A DNA stretch of 58,929 bases from Glaciecola sp. UBA2563 (GCA_002340325.1 DDLV01000049.1:1-58929); one strand, 5' to 3'. Counted from the first letter of the stretch, positions 24,600-33,430 are shown. Translations and numbers: made by a program. Notes: generated from the letters alone by a model not told the origin.

Positions 24600-24875
24600 T
24601 TGTTAGTACTAATATCTCTAAGTGAAAAAAAACACCACAAAACACTCAAGCTCATTTTTGAGCGTCCTGTGAGTGGAAATATCAAATGGACGGATATAGA
24701 ACAGCTTTTTGTAGAACTTGGCGCTGAGTTAAGTGAGGGAGAAGGCTCAAGAATTGGTGTTCGACTCTTCGGTGACAGGCGTGTTTTTCATCGACCACAT
24801 CGAAATCCGGATACTGATAAAGGAGCAGTAGCAAGTATTAGGAAGTGGTTCGAGTCAAATGGGGTAAAACCATGA
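24600..24875 (+). CDS. hicA: HicA toxin (mRNA interferase)
   Basis: The product is about 91 residues or fewer. The core HKTLKLIFERPVSGNIKW, LGAELSEGEGSRIGVRLF, RVFHRPH and KGAVASIRKWFESNGVKP is that of short HicA proteins with a dsRNA-binding-like fold. The catalytic His lies in the FHRPHRN segment. HicA cleaves mRNA when not bound by HicB. The start is uncertain: TTG at 24600 is the only standard codon in frame and no strong ribosome site is visible. The stop overlaps the hicB ATG (ATGA). Confidence 0.85.
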   Translation: MLVLISLSEKKHHKTLKLIFERPVSGNIKWTDIEQLFVELGAELSEGEGSRIGVRLFGDRRVFHRPHRNPDTDKGAVASIRKWFESNGVKP

Positions 24876-25213
24876 AAAATGTAATGCAAATTAACGGTTA
24901 TGATGCCGTAATAAACTATGATCCTGAAATTGAATTGTTCAGGGGAGAATTTATTAATCTCAATGGAGGTGCTGATTTTTATGCATCAGACATTGAGGGA
25001 TTGCATAAAGAAGGAAGTGCCTCTTTAGAAATGTTCTTACGAATGTGTAAGGAAGACGGAGTTGAACCAAAGAAGAATTACTCTGGTAAGTTCAATGTGA
25101 GGATCAGTCCAAAGCTCCATGAAAAATTGGTTTTGGCTGCATCAGCAACAGGTAAGAGTATCAATCAAATAGTAGTGGAATCGTTGTCAGAAAATGTGGG
25201 TAACGAGCTATAA
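24872..25213 (+). CDS. hicB: HicB antitoxin
   Basis: The 113-residue protein starts at the ATG that overlaps the hicA stop; an earlier in-frame start at 24845 would lie inside hicA. The N-terminal domain (YDAVINYDPEIELFRGEFINLNG, FYASDIEGL) is the degenerate RNase H fold that covers HicA. The C-terminal FNVRISPKLHEKLVLAASATGKSINQIVVESL is a ribbon-helix-helix that binds the operon promoter. Both parts look intact, so the pair is probably functional. Confidence 0.9.
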   Translation: MKNVMQINGYDAVINYDPEIELFRGEFINLNGGADFYASDIEGLHKEGSASLEMFLRMCKEDGVEPKKNYSGKFNVRISPKLHEKLVLAASATGKSINQIVVESLSENVGNEL

Positions 25214-25323
25214 AAAGCCACTACAGTCAGACACCGAGCATTTCGCACTTTTGTGTTGCTCGCTTCGTTCAGATATTAACACAAAATTGTTCCATACTCG
25301 GCGCCGCTGGGTGGAGCGTTATG
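25214..25323 (+). other. attC-like site 2 with long imperfect inverted repeat
   Basis: Arms at 25232-25257 and 25278-25303 pair at about 19 of 26 positions (CACCGAGC...TTTTGTGTT against AACACAAAA...CTCGGCG). The element ends in GAGCGTTATG, a common attC right boundary, 20 bp before the next gene. Confidence 0.5.
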
Positions 25324-25342
25324 TTTCTATGAGAAGAATTCG

Positions 25343-25753
25343 ATGACAGTAACTTTGATGGACATTGAACTAGCAGTTGATTTTGGCTTGAGTGCTTTTG
25401 CAGACAGTGAGGCATATTTAAATGTATCAACTGGCGAGATCGTTTACGTTGGTGATTTCGTTGATGAAGAACCACCATCAGATTTATACGAGAATGAAGA
25501 CTACATATTACTGCCGACAAAACATGATTTAGAATTGGGTGGGCCTCTAGTTATGTATTTTGCGCAGCGGCATCTGAGCAATAATGTTGGGGACGTCCGG
25601 AATATCTTTAGCCGCAAAGGGGCCTATCAAAGATTCAAACATCTCTTAGTCACATTGGGAAAGCTAGAGGACTGGTATGAGTTTGAAACTGAACAAACAA
25701 AACTAGCAATCAAACAATGGTGTAGCGAAAATGGAGTGGAGTTTGAAGACTAA
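25343..25753 (+). CDS. UPF0158 family protein
   Basis: The 136-residue protein shows the UPF0158 pattern: YLNVSTGEIVYVGDF near the start, the acidic DEEPPSDLYENEDYILLP, a middle helix, then GAYQRFKHLLVTLGKLEDWYEFE and IKQWCSENGVEFE. Members are small, acidic, soluble proteins of unknown role, common in gene cassettes and accessory islands. It is a single gene flanked on both sides by attC-like elements, consistent with a mobile cassette. Confidence 0.8.
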   Translation: MTVTLMDIELAVDFGLSAFADSEAYLNVSTGEIVYVGDFVDEEPPSDLYENEDYILLPTKHDLELGGPLVMYFAQRHLSNNVGDVRNIFSRKGAYQRFKHLLVTLGKLEDWYEFETEQTKLAIKQWCSENGVEFED

Positions 25754-25854
25754 ACACAACAATTAACCTGAGTGCGTTACGGGCTTGCATCTGAATGAGG
25801 ATCTTCGGTGATTGTAACCCTAACAGCTTGATTGCTTTGGAGTAGTAATAAACT

Positions 25855-25988
25855 TTTTAACAATCTCAAAATCTCCCGAATTAGAGGGTTTTACCGCCAT
25901 TAAATAGGTCGAATCTATAAAATACGTTGTTTGTGAAAACCGAAGCTTTCACGGGTCTGATGATATATCCTGTTTAACAGCGTTATGC
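25855..25988 (+). other. attC-like site 3
   Basis: The element runs from TTTTAACAATC to GTTTAACAGCGTTATGC. The right end has the AAC...GCGTTA layout of L'-R' attC boxes. At about 134 bp it has the size of long, Vibrio-type attC sites. It separates the UPF0158 gene from the next cassette-like gene. 25754-25854 holds no gene. Confidence 0.45.
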
Positions 25989-26005
25989 ATCCAGGAGGAA
26001 TATGC

Positions 26006-26383
26006 TTGATTAATAGAGCTGCGATACTACTGAAATATAAAAAGCCTGCAATAGATTGGATAAACTCTGCCAATCCTTTTCCTCAAAGGGGTAAAGTCAC
26101 TTTAGATGAGGTTAACGAAGAGCGTACAATTTATCTTATACGCGATGAAGATGCCGACACACCAGATATTACTAGTAAGTGGGTGAGATTGAATTTCAAA
26201 TTGTTATTTGAAAGTGAATTATATAATTGGTATGTCGATGACAGCCTGTGGCCGAAGAAACGCACCTACAAAATGTTTCAAGAGTGGTTTGACGTTGAAT
26301 GCCACACAGTAATCGAAGATTTAGTTGGTGGGCAGATTCTTGATGACGATATGCAAGAAGTAGCGCATGCCACTTCACAGTGA
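26006..26383 (+). CDS. Hypothetical acidic cassette protein
   Basis: The start is TTG at 26006, set by AGGAGG 7 nt upstream; the ATG at 25985 falls inside the attC-like end and has no such site. The 125-residue product opens INRAAILLKYKKPAIDWIN, then EVNEERTIYLIRDEDAD, WPKKRTYKMFQEWFDVECH and EDLVGGQILDDD. I recall related hypothetical proteins in cassette arrays and genomic islands, but no function is assigned to them. It is soluble, acidic and has no signal peptide. Confidence 0.75.
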   Translation: MINRAAILLKYKKPAIDWINSANPFPQRGKVTLDEVNEERTIYLIRDEDADTPDITSKWVRLNFKLLFESELYNWYVDDSLWPKKRTYKMFQEWFDVECHTVIEDLVGGQILDDDMQEVAHATSQ

Positions 26384-26412
26384 CAACACTTCGTGGCGCA
26401 ATAACGTTGTGC
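26379..26412 (+). other. Short attC-like site 4
   Basis: TGACAAC at 26381 and AACGTTGTGC at 26403 can pair around a CACTTCGTG hairpin, giving a minimal attC-like fold between two cassette-like genes. It is short and tentative. Confidence 0.3.
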
Positions 26413-26435
26413 GAGATACACAACTGGAGAATTAG

Positions 26436-26720
26436 GTGAGCAGTGAATCAGAAGAACGTTTAAACGCAAAATTTTATTCAAAAATTGAACGTATTCAAAA
26501 AACCGAAAAAAAGATAAAAGCTACATCATTTGTTCCGTCGATTTGTTTGTGTATTGCTATCCTTCTTTCGTTTACGACAGAGTACTTGGTAAATGGGAAT
26601 GGCCTAAACGTGATGTCTGCATTTCTATTTGCAAGTGTGAACATTGCTGTTGTAGGACATGCATTAATGAAGAGGGCTGATTTGTTAATTCAACTAGAGG
26701 AACTCAAGAGAGAGCAGTGA
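26436..26720 (+). CDS. Small membrane protein of the cassette-like run
   Basis: The 94-residue protein starts at GTG 26436 with GGAG 6 nt upstream. A charged N-terminal helix (ERLNAKFYSKIERIQKTEKKIK) precedes two membrane helices (SFVPSICLCIAILLSFTT and VMSAFLFASVNIAVVGHAL) and a basic/acidic tail. No family was recognised. It is the last gene of the cassette-like run; the 234 bp after it hold no clear attC. Confidence 0.65.
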   Translation: MSSESEERLNAKFYSKIERIQKTEKKIKATSFVPSICLCIAILLSFTTEYLVNGNGLNVMSAFLFASVNIAVVGHALMKRADLLIQLEELKREQ

Positions 26721-26954
26721 ATTATGTGTCAATTGTGTCGCTTTGGGTAAGGCGAAAGGTAGGTGAAAAGGTATATCTATTACATTGCGCTAATGAGTTA
26801 AAGCTCTCTGAAATTGTCTAATGGTTTGAAGGTTACTTTGCAAGACCATGAAAAATCTATGTTAGCGGAAGTGGAATGTCTGCAAAAGGTGCAAAATCCA
26901 ATGCCATATTTGCGATTTGAACAACAGAGATAAATCAAGAAGATGTGCAGCGAA

Positions 26955-27839
26955 TCACTGCTCCAACATAGCGATACTTGAAGAAACTTTTGCTTCATGA
27001 TTATAGGTGCTTGGCGTATTTCCAAAATTGAGAATGACCGTGTTTTTACGGGAAGCTATGGTCAGTCCACCTTTCATCTCGGGAGAATATAACCACTGAC
27101 TAACGTAATATAATGCGTAATCATCGAGGCTTGGATCAGTAGAGCTAATAACTGTTGCATTTTGTACAGCCCCGTTCTCGTCAATTGAGAATTCAACTTC
27201 AACTTCGCTCGGCATGTATACGGAATCATTGCGCACCCAATAAAATGATTCTGAATATGGGGTGTCTCCTAATGGGCTAAGTTCGTTTAGTGCAATGAGG
27301 TGTTTCGTGGCTTGCCTGTGCTGATTTTGGCTTTTATACAACCTCACCAGCAATGAGCGCATCTTAAGTTCAATCTCTTGAGGGTTTGCGTAATTAGATT
27401 CAAACTCAGTTATTGCGTTGGAGAGTACTTTTTTCGCCTTTTTAACCTTCCTATTTTCGATATGTAATTTCGCCAATAAATAAGTTAATTCAAGTGTGCG
27501 CAAATCTGACGGACCATATGAATCGACCGCTAGTTTCTGGGCATACTTAGTTGTTCTGTACACTAATGAACTATGTTTATGGCTGGTACTTGCGCCATGA
27601 AGTGCCTTAGCAAAATCATAGTAAAGCTCTGTTGTTTTCTCTGGTGAAGATGTAATGAGGTTGTCCAGCGATGCTTCAATATTTTCAGCGAGCTTCCACT
27701 CGTTGACATCCTTCGCATCTGTTTGCACATAGGATCTTAAATTATCAAGAAGGGTATAAAAATCGCGCTGTTCGTTGCCATTCGCACATAAAGACAAGAA
27801 TATAACAGTAACTATTACAAGCATCCTTGAGTAATTCAT
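26955..27839 (-). CDS. Secreted TonB-C domain protein with TPR-like helices
   Basis: About 294 residues from the ATG at 27839 (GGAA upstream). It starts with a signal peptide (MLVIVTVIFLSLCANG), then a helical region of about 150 residues with TPR-like spacing (TLELTYLLAKLHIENRKVKKAKKVL). It ends with a TonB C-terminal domain: EVEVEFSIDENGAVQNATVISS and SQWLYSPEMKGGLTIASRKN. It lacks the membrane anchor and Pro-rich rod of true TonB, so it cannot transmit energy from ExbBD itself. Periplasmic location is likely; role unknown. Confidence 0.8.
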   Translation of the reverse strand: MNYSRMLVIVTVIFLSLCANGNEQRDFYTLLDNLRSYVQTDAKDVNEWKLAENIEASLDNLITSSPEKTTELYYDFAKALHGASTSHKHSSLVYRTTKYAQKLAVDSYGPSDLRTLELTYLLAKLHIENRKVKKAKKVLSNAITEFESNYANPQEIELKMRSLLVRLYKSQNQHRQATKHLIALNELSPLGDTPYSESFYWVRNDSVYMPSEVEVEFSIDENGAVQNATVISSTDPSLDDYALYYVSQWLYSPEMKGGLTIASRKNTVILNFGNTPSTYNHEAKVSSSIAMLEQ

Positions 27840-28185
27840 AAAAATTCCATTTAGAGTTTTATACTGAATGAGTTGTATAAAATTTCTACAGCTCATAAAT
27901 CCGATGATAGAGCAAGGACAGATGAATTACAATCACTCTACATAAGTAGTTGAACGCGCCGTTAAGCGCTTGCTGTAATCTCAAGATCCAACGCTTTTTT
28001 GAACCTTTCAAATTTACTTAAAGTTAGTGTGATTGGCTAATTATTTGAATTTAGCTCATTTGTGTTTTATCTAAGTATAAGATAATTAATGAATTATCCG
28101 ATGGCTTGCTAATTGCAAAAACTCCTTGTGTTAAGACAATTCATTCAGTTTTAAAAATAAAACAAGGCAGAAAAAGGACGGCTTT
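27840..28185. other. Intergenic region with a small inverted repeat
   Basis: This divergent promoter region of 346 bp between the TonB-C gene (minus) and the lipoprotein gene (plus) holds no gene. GATAATT-AATG-AATTATC at 28081-28098 is a perfect 7-bp inverted repeat about 88 bp before the lipoprotein start and may be an operator. Nothing else stands out. Confidence 0.35.
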
Positions 28186-28866
28186 ATGATAAAAAGTACC
28201 CAGCTTATCGCATCACTCACTGTACTTATGATTCTAAATGGGTGTGTTATCGTTAAACATAGTGCCAATGTAGAACATGTGACCGTTGAAAGCACAAAAC
28301 TATTTAGCGCTGAATTAGAACAAGATGCCGTCGTGTATTTGGACTTGCCGTCAGGTGAAATCAATATTTATGAATCTGGCGAAGGGAAGACGTTTACTGC
28401 TCAGCTGTCTCGAAGCTGCCCAGTCAATAACCTTACGAAGTGCAAACAGGACTTGGAAGACATTGAATTCATTTCTAAACAAAAAAATGGACGTTACAAA
28501 ATCTCGACTAATTCAAGTTTCTTTAAAGTAGATACCGCATTGAAGCTTGAAATTTATGTTCCGGATATTCAACACCTGAACCTTGAAGCTACGGCAGGTG
28601 ATATCTATGTTTCACCGTTAAGGTCCTGCTTTACTGCTGATATAACAGCAGGTGATTTGACGATTGAAGCCTATTCCAGTGAAGTAGAAAGCGTATCTCT
28701 CTATGCTACTGCAGGCGAAACTTCTTTGCGTATCAACGAAAACAATATTCCTGAAGAACGTTTCTTATCGCGCTCAAAGACGAGCTGGTCAGGAGGGGAG
28801 GGTAAATGCGCTCTTAAGGCAGAGATCAGTGCTGGTGAGGTGTCGGTAAATGTAGTTCCGGGTTAA
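28186..28866 (+). CDS. DUF4097-like beta-helix lipoprotein
   Basis: The 226-residue protein has a lipoprotein signal ending ILNGC at C20. After it come repeated short beta strands separated by Gly-Glu/Asp turns (LPSGEINIYESGEG, TAGDIYVSPL, TAGDLTIEAY, TAGETSLRI, SAGEVSVNVV). This is the DUF4097/DUF2807 type of right-handed beta-helix found in putative adhesins and envelope proteins. The TAG[DE] repeat occurs four times with about 20-residue spacing. It stands alone and its partner is unknown. Confidence 0.78.
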   Translation: MIKSTQLIASLTVLMILNGCVIVKHSANVEHVTVESTKLFSAELEQDAVVYLDLPSGEINIYESGEGKTFTAQLSRSCPVNNLTKCKQDLEDIEFISKQKNGRYKISTNSSFFKVDTALKLEIYVPDIQHLNLEATAGDIYVSPLRSCFTADITAGDLTIEAYSSEVESVSLYATAGETSLRINENNIPEERFLSRSKTSWSGGEGKCALKAEISAGEVSVNVVPG

Positions 28867-29177
28867 ACACGCAAAAAGATGCTTAACAAGTACGTTGGTA
28901 TAACAGAAAGAATATTCGACTGGTTAAGGTGATGTGGTCCATAGTTCCATGCATTTTTGAGTAAGGAACCAACCAGATATTGGAAATTTTGAGGATAGTA
29001 ATAGCTAATACTGTTTGTGAAATTTCATTAAACTTTACCATTATGGTTTTGAAAAAAATGAATATTTTGTATCATGTCAGTAGCGTTTGATATGTTAGGC
29101 AAGTCCTGAGTAAAAGTGATGCTCCTAGCGTAATCCGACACGCACCGCAGTAAAAGAAGTTATGGAGAGTAGTAAAA
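28867..29177. other. Intergenic region, no feature seen
   Basis: These 311 bp between two plus-strand genes are AT-rich and hold stop codons in all frames. I see no convincing terminator, repeat or RNA gene. GGAG at 29163 is the probable ribosome site of the next gene. Confidence 0.4.
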
Positions 29178-29690
29178 GTGCTTACAAGGATCTGCAAGCA
29201 GACAACGAATATCGGCGTTGTTATTTCGCGATTTCTAACAACAAAAAGACAACACATTAAACAGCGTTGGCAGCAACAATCAAAATCATCAAGATACATC
29301 ACTATCGCTGTCGTCACTAGCGTATACATATTTGCTTTTTATCAAGCCGTCATTGGTGAGTTGATGAGCCATACGATCATTTCAATCGTTATAACAACTT
29401 CGCTGATTTTATTATTCAGTGAGGATGAAAAATTCGGTCATCTTTACGTTGATGACCCATTTAATGCACTAAGTATCAACGATAAAACTATTGTATTGAA
29501 AGATGTTTCTATCGAAAAAGATAGAATCAAGAAAATTGCACTCAGTGAATTAGAGGATATGCGGTATTTGTCGTTTCCATATAATCAAATAAATGGCGAA
29601 GCACCGACGCTTTATTTTGACAAAGGGCATGTATTTTACGTGCGGAAGTTTTTGCTTAAGCATCTTGTCAATGTTGAGTTTATAGAATGA
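29178..29690 (+). CDS. Hypothetical membrane protein
   Basis: The 170-residue protein (GTG start, GGAG 10 nt upstream) has a basic N-terminus, two membrane helices (ITIAVVTSVYIFAFYQAVIG and HTIISIVITTSLILLF) and a soluble C-terminal half containing NDKTIVLKDVSIEKDRIKKI and LYFDKGHVFYVRKFL. That half resembles a PH-like beta fold. It overlaps the next gene by 4 nt (ATGA), so the two are one operon. No family was recognised. Confidence 0.7.
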   Translation: MLTRICKQTTNIGVVISRFLTTKRQHIKQRWQQQSKSSRYITIAVVTSVYIFAFYQAVIGELMSHTIISIVITTSLILLFSEDEKFGHLYVDDPFNALSINDKTIVLKDVSIEKDRIKKIALSELEDMRYLSFPYNQINGEAPTLYFDKGHVFYVRKFLLKHLVNVEFIE

Positions 29691-30037
29691 AGAAACCTGG
29701 AGACCAAAAAAGCGAACGCGGCATAACAAAGTGGCTTGATTGGATAGTATTTTTTGTTGGAATGCTATTCATTAATCGTGGAGTGATTGATCATGTCATA
29801 AATTATGGCGAAGGTGACAAATCAATGGCCAATTTCTCTATCGTCGTGGGAATATGTTTTTTAATAATCTCAAGTTTTAGCACCGACCCACTTATCGAAA
29901 GTGAAGAACAAAATGAAAAGTCTCGATTAAACGCTATCAAGCAAAGTCGGAAGCCGCTTAAATTATTAACGTCGCCTTTTCCTTATCTAATGATACTCGC
30001 AATAATACCGGTTGTTTTGTTTTTTAAACTTAGCTAA
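29687..30037 (+). CDS. Hypothetical three-helix membrane protein
   Basis: The 116-residue protein overlaps the previous gene by ATGA. Hydrophobic helices lie at about residues 16-34 (WLDWIVFFVGMLFINRGV), 49-65 and 95-114. A basic/acidic loop with ESEEQNEKSRLNAIKQSRK separates the last two. No motif was recognised. Tight coupling with the 29178 gene suggests the two membrane proteins act together. Confidence 0.7.
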   Translation: MKKPGDQKSERGITKWLDWIVFFVGMLFINRGVIDHVINYGEGDKSMANFSIVVGICFLIISSFSTDPLIESEEQNEKSRLNAIKQSRKPLKLLTSPFPYLMILAIIPVVLFFKLS

Positions 30038-30068
30038 AAATGTAGATAAGCATTCGTCCGACAGAGCA

Positions 30069-31310
30069 TCACTTTGGTTTACTTCTCATGCTACGCCAGA
30101 TGTCGCCCCACGTGGGCTCTTTACCAAATAGCGTGATATTAGCTCGGAAGATTCGAAACGCATACATTCGCGCGATGTAAATCATCAAACATAGTGTGAC
30201 AAGTGATAAAGCGATTTGCGAAATTGGCACTTCCATAGACGCCATGCGCATTGGCATAAAAGCAATGGCAGTAAACGGTACCATTGATAGTACTGTAGCC
30301 ACTTGCCCACCTGGTTCGTCGAGCAAGAAAAACACAAGGATGATGGGCACTGATGGCAAGAACATCACGCTTGTTTTGCCGCTGTGATTGATGTCATCGA
30401 TGGTGGCTGAAAAGCCAACAAAGATATAATTCCATAGCGCTATTCCTAATCCACAGAAAATCAAAACACCCAACACAAGTGTGAAGGAGGTACCTGCCAA
30501 TAAATTTTGGCCTCCGGTAAATGCGGCAATGGCGACGAATGCTAACAAAGCAAAAAGCGATGTGGTTAACAAGCTTTTAAGGCACGACAAACACAAGCCG
30601 ACTGCTTTACCATCCACCCATTGCTGGTGGGTTAGACAAGTGAGAAGCTGCTCTGTAACACGCTGCTGCTTTTCTTGCGTAACCGATACCAAACATAAGC
30701 CGAAACTTGTGAAAACGGCGATCATGCTAAGCACCGCTGCCATTAATCCGAGTACCCCGGTGTCAGCACCTTTTTCTGCTTCAGCTTTACTGACCAAGTT
30801 AAATTCGATAGGTTGCTGTAGTTGGACGAACTGTTCGTTATCGAGATTTAGGTCATTCAGCATTTGTTCTCTTACTGATAGTCCCAGAAATTGCTCTAGT
30901 TCGTTTTGCCATTTGCTCTGTTGTAATGCATATAGAGTAAATTCTGGTCGATTCGAGAAATCGCTATTTAATTCAGAAGCTGTTGTTTTCGTTGTTGCTT
31001 CCGCTGCTGTTTGAATTAAGACAGCATCAAGCGCGTTATCTTCCATAGTGGCGAAGATTTGTGATACATCATCGGCTGGTTGCAGCGAAGTAATTCGATA
31101 GTCATCAGGGAACTCAAATTGTTCCGTTACGTTAATAGTGCCAATTGCAATCTCATCTTTTTGAGAAGCCTGATCCCAGATTTGCACCCCAAAGATTACG
31201 GCATAAATAGCAATCATCGCTAAATACCCCATAATCTCCTGCTTGAGTTTAAAATTGCGCATGAACTCCCATTTAGCGACTAGCCAAGTTTTTTGTGAAA
31301 ACAAGCTCAT
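30069..31310 (-). CDS. NatB-like ABC-2 type transporter permease
   Basis: The 413-residue protein has the ABC-2 exporter layout: one N-terminal helix (MGYLAMIAIYAVIFGVQIWD), a large extracytoplasmic domain of about 150 residues, then five or six C-terminal helices. VFTSFGLCLVSVTQEKQQRVTEQLLTC is the conserved motif region of NatB/CcmB-like permeases. It begins inside the last codons of the ATPase gene (4-nt overlap). NatAB systems export Na+ or lipid-like or peptide compounds. The specificity here cannot be told. Confidence 0.87.
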   Translation of the reverse strand: MSLFSQKTWLVAKWEFMRNFKLKQEIMGYLAMIAIYAVIFGVQIWDQASQKDEIAIGTINVTEQFEFPDDYRITSLQPADDVSQIFATMEDNALDAVLIQTAAEATTKTTASELNSDFSNRPEFTLYALQQSKWQNELEQFLGLSVREQMLNDLNLDNEQFVQLQQPIEFNLVSKAEAEKGADTGVLGLMAAVLSMIAVFTSFGLCLVSVTQEKQQRVTEQLLTCLTHQQWVDGKAVGLCLSCLKSLLTTSLFALLAFVAIAAFTGGQNLLAGTSFTLVLGVLIFCGLGIALWNYIFVGFSATIDDINHSGKTSVMFLPSVPIILVFFLLDEPGGQVATVLSMVPFTAIAFMPMRMASMEVPISQIALSLVTLCLMIYIARMYAFRIFRANITLFGKEPTWGDIWRSMRSKPK

Positions 31311-32326
31311 GGTTTGTCCCTCTTCGCATCTGAAGACTCAATTGGCTGCGCTAGTCCAGCAGTTAGCGCATCGTCCATTCCGTCACTATCGTTATCACTT
31401 TCAGTAGCGCCAGAGCCTTCTCTTAAGCTATTTAGATAAATGTCATGCAGCGTGGGTTGAATCGTTTGAAGTGTGGTAACAGGAAATTGCTGCAGAAGAG
31501 TTTGCAACAGATTAGGTAACGAGGTGTCTTTATGTAACGATAAACTCACTTGATTGTCGCTGATTTGCTCGGTGCGTAAAACGCCTTGATAACTCTCGAA
31601 TTCTTTATGTTCGCAATGATTTTCCAGTGTCAGTTCTATGCTTGAGCCAAGGGCAGAATGGGTGCGAATGTTGTCTATATCGCCATAAAGCGCTGCCTCA
31701 CCATTATTCATCAACAAAAATCTGTCTGCGAGCTTTTCAACGAGCGACATTTGATGCGCACTTAAAATAATCGTTGTGCCTTTCGATTTTAGCTGCTCAA
31801 GGAATTCGATGACTTTTTCCTGATTGATGGGGTCGAGTCCAGAAAACGGCTCATCAAGAAACGCGACAGCAGGATTGTGAATAATTGCACTAATCAATTG
31901 CACCTTTTGCTGATTACCTTTTGACAGCGTTCGAAGCTGATCGTGCTTTCGATCGCCAAGATCGAACCGCTCTAGCCAGTCTTCAGCAGACTGTTTGGCT
32001 TGTTCTTTGGTCATATCCTTGAGTTGACCCATATAGATAAGCGTTTTCAATATGGTGGTATCTTGAAAAAGCCCGCGTTCTTCCGGTAAATAGCCAAACT
32101 GTTGACTGGAAAGTGTCGATGATGAATGGCCACTGCTATCGATAAACGCAATTGAACCTTCATCAGCATAGGTCAAACCGATTAACATTCGGATTGTGGA
32201 TGATTTGCCTGCGCCATTTGGTCCAAGGACCGCAAAAATTTCGCCTGAATCAACCGTGAAACTAAGGTTGTTGACCGCTTTGACAGTGCTATAGGACTTT
32301 GATGCATTGGTAACGCACACTTGCAT
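31307..32326 (-). CDS. NatA-like ABC transporter ATP-binding protein
   Basis: The 339-residue ATPase has Walker A GPNGAGKSS, signature LSKGNQQKV, Walker B VAFLDEPFSGLD and the H-loop LSAHQMSLVE. The C-terminal domain (SIELTLENHCEHKEFE, TLHDIYLNSL) is the DUF4162 type seen in NatA. A final acidic tail (ESDNDSDGMDD) is unusual. It is the first gene of a two-gene operon with the permease. Confidence 0.92.
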   Translation of the reverse strand: MQVCVTNASKSYSTVKAVNNLSFTVDSGEIFAVLGPNGAGKSSTIRMLIGLTYADEGSIAFIDSSGHSSSTLSSQQFGYLPEERGLFQDTTILKTLIYMGQLKDMTKEQAKQSAEDWLERFDLGDRKHDQLRTLSKGNQQKVQLISAIIHNPAVAFLDEPFSGLDPINQEKVIEFLEQLKSKGTTIILSAHQMSLVEKLADRFLLMNNGEAALYGDIDNIRTHSALGSSIELTLENHCEHKEFESYQGVLRTEQISDNQVSLSLHKDTSLPNLLQTLLQQFPVTTLQTIQPTLHDIYLNSLREGSGATESDNDSDGMDDALTAGLAQPIESSDAKRDKP

Positions 32327-32415
32327 ATTGTTTAGTTTCCATTAATTAAATTTGGTGGACTTTAATGCTAGAAATACCATAAATCTAGAGGGGTAGCACA
32401 AGCTAAGATATCTCA

Positions 32416-32778
32416 TCACAGACTAAGCGTCTGGACATTGCTAAGTTTGAAATCAACATTGTTTTTAAAAGTATAAACGACTCGCCGTATCTCACTTTCG
32501 CCGTTCGTATATTTCGCAAAGACCTTACAAGATCTATTGCCACAACGGCTGTTAATAGTTTCGTGAATAAGAACAATCTTGTCTAATAGTTGATTCAGCG
32601 CCAATCCATTATCTTGTTTGATCTGCTCAGCTTTTTGAGGTTCCCAATACTGTATTGCTTGTTCAATATTTTCATTGTTTAAAAGCGTTTGATATTCAAC
32701 GGCGACTTCTTCGACTGTTGGTGTGGCTACAACAGTAGATGTGAACATAGCACTTAATAACAGCCCGTTTTTCATCAA
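32416..32778 (-). CDS. Small secreted hypothetical protein
   Basis: The 120-residue protein has a short signal peptide (LLLSAMFTSTVVA, cleavage near residue 19). The mature part is helical (VEEVAVEYQTLLNNENIEQAIQYWEPQ), then has a Cys pair in SRCGNRSCKVF and strands at the end. The pattern resembles NTF2-like or DUF4864-like periplasmic proteins, without certainty. It is monocistronic, with GGAAAT before the start. Confidence 0.65.
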   Translation of the reverse strand: MMKNGLLLSAMFTSTVVATPTVEEVAVEYQTLLNNENIEQAIQYWEPQKAEQIKQDNGLALNQLLDKIVLIHETINSRCGNRSCKVFAKYTNGESEIRRVVYTFKNNVDFKLSNVQTLSL

Positions 32779-32911
32779 ATTTCCTTTTATTGTTTTATTC
32801 CGACATAACAGAAAGCTAGGTGATTTGAGAATAGTCGCTTATATAGAGTATTTCATCAAAAATGGTAAAGAGCCAAATACCATGTGGTATTGAGGGCTCC
32901 TTTAACGGCCA

Positions 32912-33430
32912 TCAATTTATATTTAATTGCATTGTTATTGTCATAGTCGGGTTGATCGTCCCTGATGCAGAAATCGCTTTCGCAGCTTGTGATTCACTTG
33001 TTTGGAAACCGAGGTTTTTATAAAGATTAACTGCTTCAATCTGCGAAGCCGCAACATCTAACGTTAGGACTCGTAAATTCAATTGCTTTGCCCATTCAAT
33101 TATTGCAGACATCAGCCTTTTCGTCACTCCTTTACCACTATTTTCGGGCGCAACCCACATTTGATAGATGTGCGCTATAGAACTGTTTAGGGCATGAATA
33201 GCGCCAACTGCGATCCCAACTGCACGTTCATTAAAAAATGCTATTAGCGGCAAAATTTCAGAAACGTTATGGCTTGCCGTAAGTCTGAGCCGCCATTCGA
33301 TTTCAGACATTGCGAGTTCTTTATCATGGCTTTAACTAAATGCCTCTGGCGACTCTCTCAGAGATTCAAGGCGAATAGCCCGGTAAAGTTCCCAGTCGCA
33401 AACTTCCAGCTTTCGAATTTGTATAATAAT
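32912..33430 (-). pseudogene. GNAT acetyltransferase interrupted by an in-frame stop
   Basis: Two pieces in the same frame together make one GNAT protein. The N part reads IRKLEVCDWELYRAIRLESLRESPEAFS; after a TAA at 33332-33334 the frame continues SHDKELAMSEIEWRLRL and on to HIYQMWVAPENSGKGVTKRLM, the acetyl-CoA binding motif. No ATG, GTG or TTG lies in frame between the upstream gene's stop (33489) and the conserved start, so the initiation codon is also lost or non-standard. The C part alone (ATG at 33310) would lack strand 1 and helix 1. Probably a recent pseudogene; a sequencing error at the TAA is possible. Confidence 0.7.
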
